Of a stretch of 22,343 nt of DNA, positions 7,452-15,130 are shown piece after piece. This DNA comes from Betaproteobacteria bacterium UBA6910 (GTDB lineage Bacteria > Pseudomonadota > Gammaproteobacteria > Burkholderiales > UBA6910), in NCBI GenBank assembly GCA_002451065.1, contig DKBC01000154.1:13227-35569 (forward strand), read 5' to 3'. Below the pieces are notes generated by a model. The model ran no database searches. It was given only the letters and a program-made list of their open reading frames with translations, and was not told where the DNA came from. The position numbers and the translations under genes are program-made. Every line of letters starts with the position of its first letter. Position 1 is the first letter of the stretch.

Positions 7452-7649
7452 GGTCGCCGGCTTGCACAGCAGGTTCGGCGCAACCACCGCGAGCAGCGAG
7501 GTGAAACCGTCCTTGTTGTTGGTGAGCGTGTTGCAGAAAGCCTGCTCCACCGCGCTGCCGCGGGGGCCGATCAGCAGGTCGATGTGAGCCACCTCGTTGC
7601 CGTCGCCCACCAGGGACTCGCCAACGCAAACGCCGTTAATTTTTGCCAT
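7137..7649 (-). CDS. fae: Formaldehyde-activating enzyme
   Basis: A 170-residue protein, the standard length of Fae, which condenses formaldehyde with (dephospho-)tetrahydromethanopterin to give methylene-H4MPT, the entry step of the pathway. Conserved features are [23 protein letters not shown] with the active-site His22, [42 protein letters not shown], and [23 protein letters not shown], ending HPFQAHK. A strong ribosome site (AGAGGAGA at 7657-7664, minus strand) lies in the 18-bp gap after the CitG-like gene. Fae is usually very abundant in methylotrophs, so an internal promoter within the preceding gene is likely, although I cannot point to one. It is followed by a tandem, tailed copy. 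Confidence 0.97.
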   Translation of the reverse strand: MAKINGVCVGESLVGDGNEVAHIDLLIGPRGSAVEQAFCNTLTNNKDGFTSLLAVVAPNLLCKPATVMFNKVTIKGAKQAVQMFGPAQRAVAMAVADSVADGTIPADEADNLFICVGVFIHWDAADDNKIQDFNYKATKESIARAVKGEPKAAEVVAKKGTADHPFQAHK

Positions 7650-7667
7650 CGTTGTATCTCCTCTTGC

Positions 7668-8612
7668 TCAAAGGGTTGTGGACAAAGTGCGGGAGCGGTC
7701 CCCCGTGGAATTACCCCGCGCGCCGTTCGCGGGCGCACGGTCGGTAAGCTCTTGCTCAAGCAAATCCTGGAGCCGGACGGTGAGCAGGCTCGCCACCGTC
7801 AAATCTGCGCTGGTACCGGGATTGTGTCCTTGCTGCTTGAGACGCGAATCCCATTCTAGCATCTGCGCTGCAATCTGCTCTGGTTCGTCGGTTTGCTGCA
7901 GCGCGTGAGCAAAGGCGCCGGCCTCGCGACTCACCTGTTCCGCTGCGGGCTGGCCCGACTTGCGGGCAATGTGGCTGTCCGGAAAGCGGACCAGGAAGTC
8001 CAGATACACCGCCACGGCCCCCCATTCTTCGCTGCCCCAGCGCCGGGTGCAGGAGCGAAAAAGCGGCGCGCCATGCTCGAACACGTCCCAGAAGCCGGTG
8101 GCGTACTGGCGGGCGATGCTGTCCCGTTGCCACGCTTCGCGCATTGCGGCGAGCAGGGTAGCCTCCGGCGCTTCCCTCACGTCGTGCCGCGCCGCGCTGC
8201 CGAGGCCCCCGGGGTTCGCGATCCTGATGGCGCGGTATGCAAGATCCGCGTCGGCGATGCTGAGCTCGGACAGTGCGCCCTCGACGCGGGGCCGCAGGTC
8301 GCGCGCGGATGCTGCGGCCAGGGCCGCGTGGGCCAGGGGTGCCGCGAGCAGTATGATGCCCAGGTTCGTGTTGCAGCTGACGACGGAGCGGGTGGACTCC
8401 ACCGCGCCCAGGATGCGCTCGCCGACACTGGCGCCCGGTTGTGCCAAGGGAGCGGCGACAGCGGCGGCGCTGGCCAGGAAATCGGACGCCGTCATTCCAT
8501 GGCCGGACGCGGCGACGCTGACGTTGCCGGGCTTGGGCGCGCGCACCTCCACCTCGCAGGCCCAGCGCAGCGCGGAGGCGATGTTCTCGGAACGCGATGG
8601 GGCGCCTAGCAT
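7668..8612 (-). CDS. CitG-like (triphosphoribosyl-dephospho-CoA synthase family) protein of the H4MPT island
   Basis: A 314-residue protein related to CitG/MdcB. It shows EVRAPKPGNVSVAASGHGM with the conserved KPGNV motif at about residues 27-31, and SCNTNLGIILLAAPLAHA, with an acidic/aromatic patch (ATGFWDVFEHG) in the middle. The tail of about 30 residues is polar and low in complexity. CitG transfers a phosphorylated ribosyl group from ATP. The H4MPT-linked member is conserved in methylotrophs (I believe orf5 or orf7 of the Methylobacterium cluster) with no proven reaction known to me; supplying the ribofuranosyl unit of dephospho-H4MPT is a plausible guess. The ATG at 8612 overlaps the end of the preceding ligase gene by 7 bp; longer ORF extension upstream is only shadow sequence. 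Confidence 0.85.
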   Translation of the reverse strand: MLGAPSRSENIASALRWACEVEVRAPKPGNVSVAASGHGMTASDFLASAAAVAAPLAQPGASVGERILGAVESTRSVVSCNTNLGIILLAAPLAHAALAAASARDLRPRVEGALSELSIADADLAYRAIRIANPGGLGSAARHDVREAPEATLLAAMREAWQRDSIARQYATGFWDVFEHGAPLFRSCTRRWGSEEWGAVAVYLDFLVRFPDSHIARKSGQPAAEQVSREAGAFAHALQQTDEPEQIAAQMLEWDSRLKQQGHNPGTSADLTVASLLTVRLQDLLEQELTDRAPANGARGNSTGDRSRTLSTTL

Positions 8613-9523
8613 ACGGCCTCCAGGGGGCGGGACAGGTGCCTGGTCACGAAGTCCTCCACCAGGCGCTCGGCGATGCTGAAGCCGGTGACCCGCTGCAGTC
8701 CCCGCCAGGCCGGGATGCCGTTTACCTCGATCACCTGGAGGGCGCCGTCGCGGCCCCGCATGAGGTCGACGCCCGCGTAATCCGCGCCCACCCCGGCCAC
8801 CGCGTCGGCGGCGGTCCTGCCGAGTTCGTCGCCGAGATCGGCCGCCTCGCAGCGCGCGCCCTGGGCGACGTTGTTGATCCAAGAGCGGCCGTGTCGCGCC
8901 ATGGCGGCGACCGAGTCGCCGCCGATCACCAGCACCCGCCAGTCATGCCAGCCGCTGCTGCCGTCGGGGCTGGACTCGACGTAACGCTGCAGGTACCAGG
9001 CGCCGTGGCAATGGGATTCGTCGGGCACGCCGTCGCCCGCCTTCAGCCGCTGCACGCCCACGCCCTGGGACCCGAACAGCGGTTTGACCACCACATCATG
9101 CCCTGCTGCCGTTTCGCGCATGAGCACGGTCCGCGCCTCGGCCAGGTCCTCGCAGACCCAGGTGGGAGGCGTGGGCACGCCGGCGCGCTTCAGCAGGAAG
9201 CTGGTCATCCCCTTGTCCACCGTCCTCTCCACCGCGCGCCCGTCGTTGTAGACCGGAATCCCCAGCTCCCGCAGGGCGTGCAGGAAATCCAGGCGCAACA
9301 CCACCTGCTCCAGGGTGCCGCCCGGCACGCCGCGCACGAACACGCCGTCCGGCAGACGCCCCTCGAAGCCGGGCATGACGATGCCCTGGCAGCCCCGCGT
9401 CAGGTCAAACCGGCAGTGGCGCAGGCTCAGGAAACGGGTTCCGATGCGGCGGGCGCGGAACGCGCGCTTCAGCTCCGCCCCGTGCCACCCGGGGTCTTCG
9501 GTGACGATGGCCACCCGCAGCAT
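8606..9523 (-). CDS. RimK-like ATP-grasp ligase of the H4MPT/methylofuran island
   Basis: A 305-residue ATP-grasp protein of the RimK/MptN group. Motifs are VDKGMTSFLLKRAGVPTPPTWV (102-123), HDVVVKPLFGSQGVGVQRL (142-160) and LQVIEVNGIPAWRGLQ (262-277), where Glu266 and Asn268 would bind Mg-ATP. Archaeal MptN adds alpha-glutamate to H4MPT, while bacterial methylofuran carries a polyglutamate chain. I infer glutamylation of one of the two cofactors, with no way to choose from sequence alone. Its start codon and the mch stop share one base (TGATG), so it is translationally coupled to mch. It corresponds to the ATP-grasp gene (orf5 or orf7, from memory) next to mch in other methylotrophs. Confidence 0.88.
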   Translation of the reverse strand: MLRVAIVTEDPGWHGAELKRAFRARRIGTRFLSLRHCRFDLTRGCQGIVMPGFEGRLPDGVFVRGVPGGTLEQVVLRLDFLHALRELGIPVYNDGRAVERTVDKGMTSFLLKRAGVPTPPTWVCEDLAEARTVLMRETAAGHDVVVKPLFGSQGVGVQRLKAGDGVPDESHCHGAWYLQRYVESSPDGSSGWHDWRVLVIGGDSVAAMARHGRSWINNVAQGARCEAADLGDELGRTAADAVAGVGADYAGVDLMRGRDGALQVIEVNGIPAWRGLQRVTGFSIAERLVEDFVTRHLSRPLEAVC

Positions 9524-10524
9524 CAGGCCCGCTCCCCGAAGGAGGCCGCCAGCAGCTTCTCATCCAGGGCGCCGCCGCGGAACGTGGCGCCGCTGGCGAG
9601 GTTGGTCACCACTACCTGGGCCGGGGCAAACAGCATGGGATCGATCTGGTAGAAGTCGTACTTCACTTCCTTGAACACTTCCGCGAACGGCCTGCCGTAG
9701 TCCTTCGAAGCCGAGCTCGGCAACCGGTTCGCCAGGTCGCGGGCGTTCTCATCGGCGGAGTCCACGAAAAGCTGTACCGTGCCGCCGAACAGGATCGCGT
9801 CGTTGGTGCGCCCCATGGCCTGCAGAAAATCCACCGCGGGGGGCGGCAGGGGCGCGGCGCCCGCCCCGTCAATGATCTCACGCAGGGGAAAACCGAGGGC
9901 GTGAACCTTGTGCAGCGCCACTTCCAGCACCCGGGCCACGATCTGGGTCACGCCCGCCAGGCTGCGGGTGGGAGTGAGAATCAGCGTGACCCCTTCGGGC
10001 TTGACCCGGCAATCCCGCACCACCTTCTCGACGATGGCCTGGGGCGGGCGCTTGTCCACTTCCAGCACCAGGCAGGTGCCCCCGGCGCTGTCGCGGTATG
10101 CCAGTTCCTTGAACAGCTCCTCCTTTTGCGCCAGGGCGCGCCCGGGTCCGGAACCGAGGGCGTGGAACGCGGCCTTGCCTTCCCCGGAGGCCAGGCTCCA
10201 GCCGGCATACTGGCTGCCCAGGCAGGCAAGGACCGGGCTGGAGGAGTGCACCGAGATCCGCACCGGCCAGGCGCCGGCGTCGGTGAGCAGCTGCACGCTG
10301 CCGAGTCCCCCCATGCAGATTTCGGCGATCAGGCGCCCCGCCTCCAGGCCGCCGGGGTAGTCGATACCGGCGTCCACCAGGGTGCCGCCGCCCGGGAGCG
10401 GCTCCACGCCGACCCGCAGGGAAAGGCGGTCGCGTACCAGCGCCGCCACCAGGGGCTGAGTGAGGGCGTTGACGCTGGGCTGTTCGCCGGAGAGCACCGG
10501 CGGATGATCGTTGGGCGTATTCAT
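9523..10524 (-). CDS. mch: Methenyltetrahydromethanopterin cyclohydrolase
   Basis: A 333-residue Mch that hydrolyses methenyl-H4MPT to 5-formyl-H4MPT in the cytoplasm, between MtdB and the formyltransferase. The family pattern is visible: [14 protein letters not shown] near the start, [114 protein letters not shown] and [19 protein letters not shown]. Length is close to the usual 320 or so, with a short N-terminal extension. I chose the ATG at 10524 because it overlaps the preceding stop as ATGA; the longer ORF reading upstream runs in the shadow of the ATP-grasp gene. Its place between mtdB and fae is the classic arrangement. Confidence 0.96.
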   Translation of the reverse strand: MNTPNDHPPVLSGEQPSVNALTQPLVAALVRDRLSLRVGVEPLPGGGTLVDAGIDYPGGLEAGRLIAEICMGGLGSVQLLTDAGAWPVRISVHSSSPVLACLGSQYAGWSLASGEGKAAFHALGSGPGRALAQKEELFKELAYRDSAGGTCLVLEVDKRPPQAIVEKVVRDCRVKPEGVTLILTPTRSLAGVTQIVARVLEVALHKVHALGFPLREIIDGAGAAPLPPPAVDFLQAMGRTNDAILFGGTVQLFVDSADENARDLANRLPSSASKDYGRPFAEVFKEVKYDFYQIDPMLFAPAQVVVTNLASGATFRGGALDEKLLAASFGERA

Positions 10525-11666
10525 GCGGCCTGCTCCATGAGCGCGCACTCGATTTCGGAGCGGCGCCGGGCGAGAAGTCGGTTGACCGCCGGCGGCGTCG
10601 GAGCTTCGGCATGCACGGTGCACACCGGCCCTTCCCGGGGGATCACGCTGCCTACAGGCGGAAGGTCGCGGCACCAGGGGGGGAAGCACAGGGCGGGACC
10701 GAGCTTGAAGCCCTGGGGCGCGTAAACGATGGCGTGGCCGCGACAACTTTCAGCGGCCGGGCAGGAGGTCGGCAATTGCCCGGCGCAGGCGGCAACGTGG
10801 GCGGCGAACAGTCCCGACGGCCAGTCGGCATCGTAGTATTCGATGGAGGCCGTGGGGCGCGGATTGAGCTCGAGGACGAACCAGCCCTCCTCGCCGAGTA
10901 TGAAATCGAGACCGTTCAGGCCCACCAGCCCCGCGGCCGCGGTGAGGCGCTGCAGGGCTTCCACGATATCGTTCGCGACTTCGGCAGCAAGCCGGATGCC
11001 CCCCGCGCCGCCGCCGTAGAGGAAAGGCGCGCCGGGAAGAGGGCGCACGTGGCTCTCGTTGAAGCCCAGCAGCAGGGCCCGGGAACCGTTCGCCAGAAAC
11101 AGGGCGGAGAGGCTGCGGCCCCCCTGGTAGCGCTGGAAGTACTCGTCCGGCCGCCCGGCGGCCCTTGATGCGGGCACCACGTCGAGGCCGGCGGCACTGC
11201 CCCGGCGCTTGACGAGCCAGCCTTCGGCGCTCCGGGGCGGGGAGAGGCTCACCGGGGGATGCGGCACATGCAACTCGTCGAGCAGCGGGAAGAAGCGGGA
11301 GGGGTCCTTCATTCTCTCCACCACCCCTGACGTGTTGCCCAGGAGGTCGCGGCCCGCCGATATCTCGGAGATGAGTTCCGGCACGCGTTCGAAACCGGAG
11401 CCGCACACCACGCCCGCGCAGGCGCTGGCGGGCGCGAGCTGGTCGGCGGCGGACACCAGGGCCTCGGGGTCGAAGCGCAGTTCACCTGGTCGCGCGACGC
11501 TGCGGCAGGGGAAGCCCAGCGACGCGGTGTCGGCGTCGGCAAAAAAATCCAGCACGACCGCGGCCACGCCCCCGCGCCGCGCCGAGGCTGCCAGCGGACG
11601 CCCGCTGGCGGCGGCGATCAGGTAGGGCTGATCATGCCGCAAGGCGGCGCGCTGCAGCGAATGCAT
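10521..11666 (-). CDS. ATP-grasp protein of the H4MPT island (Orf17-like)
   Basis: A 381-residue ATP-grasp protein lying between mtdB and mch. The conserved opening is [19 protein letters not shown], followed by a preATP-grasp part with DFFADADT and [14 protein letters not shown]. The ligase domain has [39 protein letters not shown], and [31 protein letters not shown], in which Glu and Asn of ELNPRP bind metal-ATP. Proteins of this type are strictly linked to H4MPT gene sets (Orf17 of Methylobacterium, by my recollection), and their substrate is unknown to me. The ATG at 11666 gives a 35-bp overlap with mtdB; a start farther upstream adds serine/cysteine-rich residues typical of a shadow frame. 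The stop overlaps mch as ATGA. Confidence 0.85.
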   Translation of the reverse strand: MHSLQRAALRHDQPYLIAAASGRPLAASARRGGVAAVVLDFFADADTASLGFPCRSVARPGELRFDPEALVSAADQLAPASACAGVVCGSGFERVPELISEISAGRDLLGNTSGVVERMKDPSRFFPLLDELHVPHPPVSLSPPRSAEGWLVKRRGSAAGLDVVPASRAAGRPDEYFQRYQGGRSLSALFLANGSRALLLGFNESHVRPLPGAPFLYGGGAGGIRLAAEVANDIVEALQRLTAAAGLVGLNGLDFILGEEGWFVLELNPRPTASIEYYDADWPSGLFAAHVAACAGQLPTSCPAAESCRGHAIVYAPQGFKLGPALCFPPWCRDLPPVGSVIPREGPVCTVHAEAPTPPAVNRLLARRRSEIECALMEQAA

Positions 11667-12534
11667 CGCGAAAGTCGAGGTAGAGGGGTTTTTCCGCCTG
11701 CAACATGTCGTCGAACAGGCCGCGCTGGCACTGGTATTTGACATTGCCCACCGCCAGCGCGCCGATGCCGACCGCCTTGCCGGAGCCGGCCTTGAGGGGC
11801 TTGCCGTCGTCCATGACGCCGAGACCCTCGATGCCGGCGGGGGGCACGGCGTTCACGTCCGCGGCCACCAGAAGCTCCCCCGCCTCCATCAGTCGCTCGG
11901 CCGAAAGCACCCGGATGCCGGCCTTGGCCGCCGCGAGGATCACGTGGGCTCTCCCGATCAGTGAAGTCTTCTGGGAATCCGAGGTGGCTTCCGCGGGTTC
12001 GGTATGGGCACCGTAGCGGGCGTTCACCACTTCAGAGGTCATGCGGGCGCGGTTGGCGCTGGTGTGGCTCGCGATCTTCACGGAGGCGCCTACGCTGGAG
12101 GCGAGGACCGCCGCGGCGGCCCCCACCGGGCCGGTTCCTCCCATCACCACCACGGTCTTGCCCTTGAGGTCGGTCTGGTGGGCCTTCTTGAGCTGCTGCT
12201 CGACGCAGGCCACCATGGCCGCGGCGGTGGTGAAGGCGCCGCTCGGATCGGCAAACACCGAAACCTCGAAGGGCGGCACCATGGCATTGCGTGCCGAGTC
12301 CAGCATGTCGGCCGCCATCCCGATTTCGCGCCCGCCGATGAATATGCCGGTGCGCTTCACGCCCTTGGGTCCCCGGGAAAAGATCGCGTCCTGGGTGAGG
12401 GGCCCGACCTGGTCCAGGGTGACGTCGCCGTAGGGCACGATCACGTTGTATCCCGCGTCGGCCGCCATGTTGACGTCGAACGGGCTCACGTTTTTCGTGG
12501 GCGTGAACATGTGAAGAATGAAGGGCCGTTCCAT
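11632..12534 (-). CDS. mtdB: NAD(P)-dependent methylene-H4MPT dehydrogenase MtdB
   Basis: A 300-residue Mtd-family dehydrogenase that oxidises methylene-H4MPT to methenyl-H4MPT. It opens PFILHMFTPTKNVSPFDVNMAADAGYN, followed by YGDVTLDQVGPLTQDAIFSRGPKGVKRTGIFIGG. The Rossmann nucleotide site is KGKTVVVMGGTGPVGAAAAVLA at about 122-143, followed by KIASHTSANR. Near the end are VGIGALAVGNVKYQCQRGLF and [11 protein letters not shown] call MtdB rather than the NADP-specific MtdA because of the operon with mch and the beta-RFAP synthase gene and no adjacent fch; the sequence alone leaves some doubt about cofactor choice. A ribosome site (CAGGAGAG) lies just upstream of the ATG. It follows the beta-RFAP synthase gene by 27 bp. 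Confidence 0.94.
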   Translation of the reverse strand: MERPFILHMFTPTKNVSPFDVNMAADAGYNVIVPYGDVTLDQVGPLTQDAIFSRGPKGVKRTGIFIGGREIGMAADMLDSARNAMVPPFEVSVFADPSGAFTTAAAMVACVEQQLKKAHQTDLKGKTVVVMGGTGPVGAAAAVLASSVGASVKIASHTSANRARMTSEVVNARYGAHTEPAEATSDSQKTSLIGRAHVILAAAKAGIRVLSAERLMEAGELLVAADVNAVPPAGIEGLGVMDDGKPLKAGSGKAVGIGALAVGNVKYQCQRGLFDDMLQAEKPLYLDFRDAFAAARRLAA

Positions 12535-12561
12535 GTCTCTCCTGCCTGGAAAAAAGTTGTC

Positions 12562-13539
12562 CTAACGGGACGCGTCGGCAACGCGGCCGAGGGCCGCCTC
12601 AGTGCGGATTTCCGCGCCGTGGTTCCTGCCGGCGCAGATACGGAAATCGAGACCGGCCGCGGCCCGCGACTGCGCGATCCTCACCAGCGCTTCCGCGTGC
12701 TCCTCGGACGCAACGATCCCGAAGCCGGTGGGTCCCCAGGAACTCTGGCCGGTGCAGGTCACGCCCTCCGCCTCGAACAGCGCGAGAATTTCGGCCACCC
12801 GGGGGCTGGCGTAGCGGCCGCCCTGGGCGGGCGCGAAATAGTCTCCGATGGTCTGCTGCAGGGTGGTGATCGCGGACCCGAAGCGGGGCAGGTCCGATTC
12901 CGCGACGGCGGGCAGCGCCTGCATCAGTGTCAGCCGGCAGAGGTGCGCGGCGGCGCTGGCCGGAAACTGCGGCAGGTGCTGGAACGCCGTGCTTTCCGCG
13001 TGGCCGTGCAATCCGCTGGTTTCCCGGTCGAAGACCAGCACCACCCGCCAGGACGCCGGAAACGGCATCCGGCCCACGATGGGTGCCGGCGCATCACTCG
13101 TTCCGCGTCCTCCGTCCACCAGGAACCCGCCGCGCTCGAAGGCGCCGAGCCCGATTCCGGAGCGCGCGCCGCGATCGAGGAGGCGTGCCAGGTCCCGCGG
13201 CTCCAGCGCGAGGCCGTGGAGGTGCGCAACCGCGGTGCCCACCGCGAGTGCGAGCTGGGTGCCGGACCCGAGCCCGGTGTGGGCCGGGATTGCATGTTGC
13301 ACGCGCACCAGGGCCCCCTTGCCGGGAGGCAGAAGCGCGGCCAACGCTTCCAGCAACGCCTGGACCCGCGCCTGCTCCCTGCCTTCCGCCACCATCGTCG
13401 GGTGGGCCTCGGCCGAAAGCCGGGTGCAAATATCCTCGAGGGTGAGCCCGAGGCTCCCGAAACAGCGGCCCAAGCCCCCGTGCAGGTCCAGGAACCCGAG
13501 GTGCAGGCGCGCCGGCGCGTCCACGATTACGCGGTTCAT
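12562..13539 (-). CDS. mptG: Beta-ribofuranosylaminobenzene 5'-phosphate synthase
   Basis: A 325-residue GHMP-kinase-like protein. Beta-RFAP synthase joins 4-aminobenzoate (or 4-hydroxybenzoate in archaea) to phosphoribosyl diphosphate with loss of CO2, the committed step of methanopterin synthesis. Diagnostic pieces are VIVDAPARLHLGFLDLHGGLGRCFGSLGL at the N-terminus, the glycine-rich loop IPAHTGLGSGTQLALAVGTAVA, RGARSGIGLGAFERGGFLVDGG, and GQSSWGPTGFGIV near the C-terminus. I chose the ATG at 13539 since the family normally starts within a few residues of this beta-strand; an ATG at 13554 adding MRTPP is equally possible, and no clear ribosome site decides. It is first in the mtdB-mch-fae operon and divergent from fhcB. 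This is the orf4 type of Methylobacterium. Confidence 0.93.
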   Translation of the reverse strand: MNRVIVDAPARLHLGFLDLHGGLGRCFGSLGLTLEDICTRLSAEAHPTMVAEGREQARVQALLEALAALLPPGKGALVRVQHAIPAHTGLGSGTQLALAVGTAVAHLHGLALEPRDLARLLDRGARSGIGLGAFERGGFLVDGGRGTSDAPAPIVGRMPFPASWRVVLVFDRETSGLHGHAESTAFQHLPQFPASAAAHLCRLTLMQALPAVAESDLPRFGSAITTLQQTIGDYFAPAQGGRYASPRVAEILALFEAEGVTCTGQSSWGPTGFGIVASEEHAEALVRIAQSRAAAGLDFRICAGRNHGAEIRTEAALGRVADASR

Positions 13540-13554
13540 CGGAGGCGTTCGCAT

Positions 13555-13845
13555 CGGGAGCCTGTCTCGGAGAGTGGGTGTTCGCGGGGAATCAGCACAT
13601 TCTAGCAAGTCCGATGCCACCGGGTTACCGTAGTAGAACCGCGGGTTTCTCTGGGAACCCTGTCGCGTCCCTGAAACAGAGTGTCACGCCTTGCCCATGG
13701 GCGGGTCTCGCGGTTGGACTTCGGTCCGGAGCTGCCCGGAGGGTGCCGGCATACGGCGGGCGCTGGCATACAACCTGCATAGCCAGTCACCTTCGGCCGG
13801 ACGCCCCCCCGGCGCGCTATACTGCCCTGCGTCATTGAGAACCGT
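13555..13845. promoter_or_regulatory. Divergent regulatory region between the mptG-fae and fhcBA operons
   Basis: About 290 bp without a credible gene separates the two largest operons, so both main promoters should be here. The palindrome GCCCATGGGC at 13693-13702 and a loose inverted repeat (GGGTT/AACCC) at 13643-13660 are candidate operator elements. A TATACT hexamer at 13818-13823 fits a -10 box for fhcB with a short leader, but no good -35 box stands 17 bp before it. The region is G+C-rich like its surroundings. Confidence 0.5.
13818..13823 (+). promoter_or_regulatory. Candidate -10 box for fhcBA
   Basis: TATACT in otherwise G+C-rich sequence, 23 bp upstream of the fhcB ATG. It would give a leader of about 15 bases. 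No convincing -35 element is visible, so an activator would probably be needed if this is real. Confidence 0.3.
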
Positions 13846-15123
13846 ATGCCGCCGCAGCCTTCAGCTACCACGATCGCGAATGTCACCTGTCCGTTTTGCG
13901 GCCTGGCTTGCGACGACCTATCGATTTCCATCGCCGGCGGGCTCATCGAATCCCGGACGTTGAAGTGCCCCCTCGCCGAGCGCGGGTTCGCCGCCGGTGA
14001 ACCGGCCACACCCCGGGTCCGCGGCAAAGACGTATCCCTGGAGCGCGCCGTCGGCGAAGCTGCGGCGCTGCTGTCTAGAGCGCAAAGTCCGGTGATCGGC
14101 GGCTTGGGCGCCGACATGGCTGGAGCCCGGGCCCTGCTGGCCTTGGCGGACCGCTGCCGGGCGGTGGTGGATCACATGAACTCCCGCTCCAAGCTGCGCA
14201 ATTTGCTGGTGTTGCAGGACGGCGGCTGGATCACCACCACCCTGAGCGAGGTGCGCAACCGCGCGGACCTCATCGTGCTGGCGGGCACCGGCGTTGTCTC
14301 CCGTTTTCCCCGCTTCTTCGAGCGCTGCGTTTGGAATCCGGAATCAATGTTTTCCCGGGGCGCCCCGAAGCGGGAGGTTGTTTACCTGGGACGCGGTCTC
14401 GATGTTTCCGCCGGAATCGCGCCGGACGGGACTACGCCTCAGGTGATCGAATGCGAGGTGGCCCGCCTGGGCGACGCCTTCTCAGTGCTGCGGGCGCTCA
14501 TTGCCAAGCAGCCGCTGCAATGCGCGGAGGCCGCGGGCGTGTCGTTGGAGGCCTGGGGCGCGCTGCTGGAGAAGATGAAGGCGGCGACTTACGGCGTAGT
14601 GGTTTGGGCGGCGCCCGATCTGGATTTTCCCAACGCGGATTTGGCGGTGCAGTCCCTGTGCGAGCTGATCAAGGACCTCAACCGTCACACCCGCTTCTCC
14701 GGCATGCCCCTGGGCGGGAGCGACGGGGACTTCACAGCCAACGGCGTGCAAATGTGGCAGACCGGATTTCCCATCCGTTCCCGCTACGCGCGGGATGGAC
14801 TGGATTACGACCCCTATCACCTCTCGGCGGAGCGGATGCTGGCGGCGGGGGAGGCGGACGCCCTGCTCTGGGTGTCCAGCTACGACGAGCGGCGCGTCCC
14901 GCCGGAAACCGACGTTCCCACCATAGTGCTCGGCCGGGCCGGCATGAAGCTGCCGCGGGAGCCCGAGGTGCTCATCCCCGTGGGCACGCCGGGTCTGGAT
15001 CACGCCGGGCACTTCTTCCGCAGCGACAAGGTGGTGGCGCTGCCGCTGCGCCAGTTGCGGGAGCCCATCGCGCCCTCCGTGGAGCAGGTGGCCACCGCCA
15101 TCGCGGCGGCACTGCCGGCATGA
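13846..15123 (+). CDS. fhcB: Formyltransferase/hydrolase complex subunit B, bacterial type
   Basis: A 425-residue homologue of the molybdopterin-type subunit FwdB/FmdB, of the form found in methylotroph Fhc complexes. It keeps an N-terminal cysteine set, TCPFCGLACDD plus a later Cys (residues 15, 18, 22, 41), in the spacing used for a [4Fe-4S] cluster. The region that in archaeal FwdB carries the tungsten-binding Cys reads HMNSRSKLRNLLVLQDGG, with no Cys, and the pterin-binding stretch is degraded (LDYDPYHLSAERMLAAGEADALLW). This agrees with the known bacterial complex, which hydrolyses formyl-methylofuran without redox chemistry; here subunit B would be structural. RSRYARDGLDYDP and VLIPVGTPGLDHAGHFFRSD are typical of the bacterial type. 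The fhcA start follows 7 bp after its stop. Confidence 0.94.
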   Translation: MPPQPSATTIANVTCPFCGLACDDLSISIAGGLIESRTLKCPLAERGFAAGEPATPRVRGKDVSLERAVGEAAALLSRAQSPVIGGLGADMAGARALLALADRCRAVVDHMNSRSKLRNLLVLQDGGWITTTLSEVRNRADLIVLAGTGVVSRFPRFFERCVWNPESMFSRGAPKREVVYLGRGLDVSAGIAPDGTTPQVIECEVARLGDAFSVLRALIAKQPLQCAEAAGVSLEAWGALLEKMKAATYGVVVWAAPDLDFPNADLAVQSLCELIKDLNRHTRFSGMPLGGSDGDFTANGVQMWQTGFPIRSRYARDGLDYDPYHLSAERMLAAGEADALLWVSSYDERRVPPETDVPTIVLGRAGMKLPREPEVLIPVGTPGLDHAGHFFRSDKVVALPLRQLREPIAPSVEQVATAIAAALPA

Positions 15124-15130
15124 GGCGCCC

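Noticed and set aside
13578..13838. An 86-codon frame in the mptG-fhcB intergenic region
   Set aside because: Arginine/proline-rich without ribosome site or domain; the region is better explained as divergent promoters.
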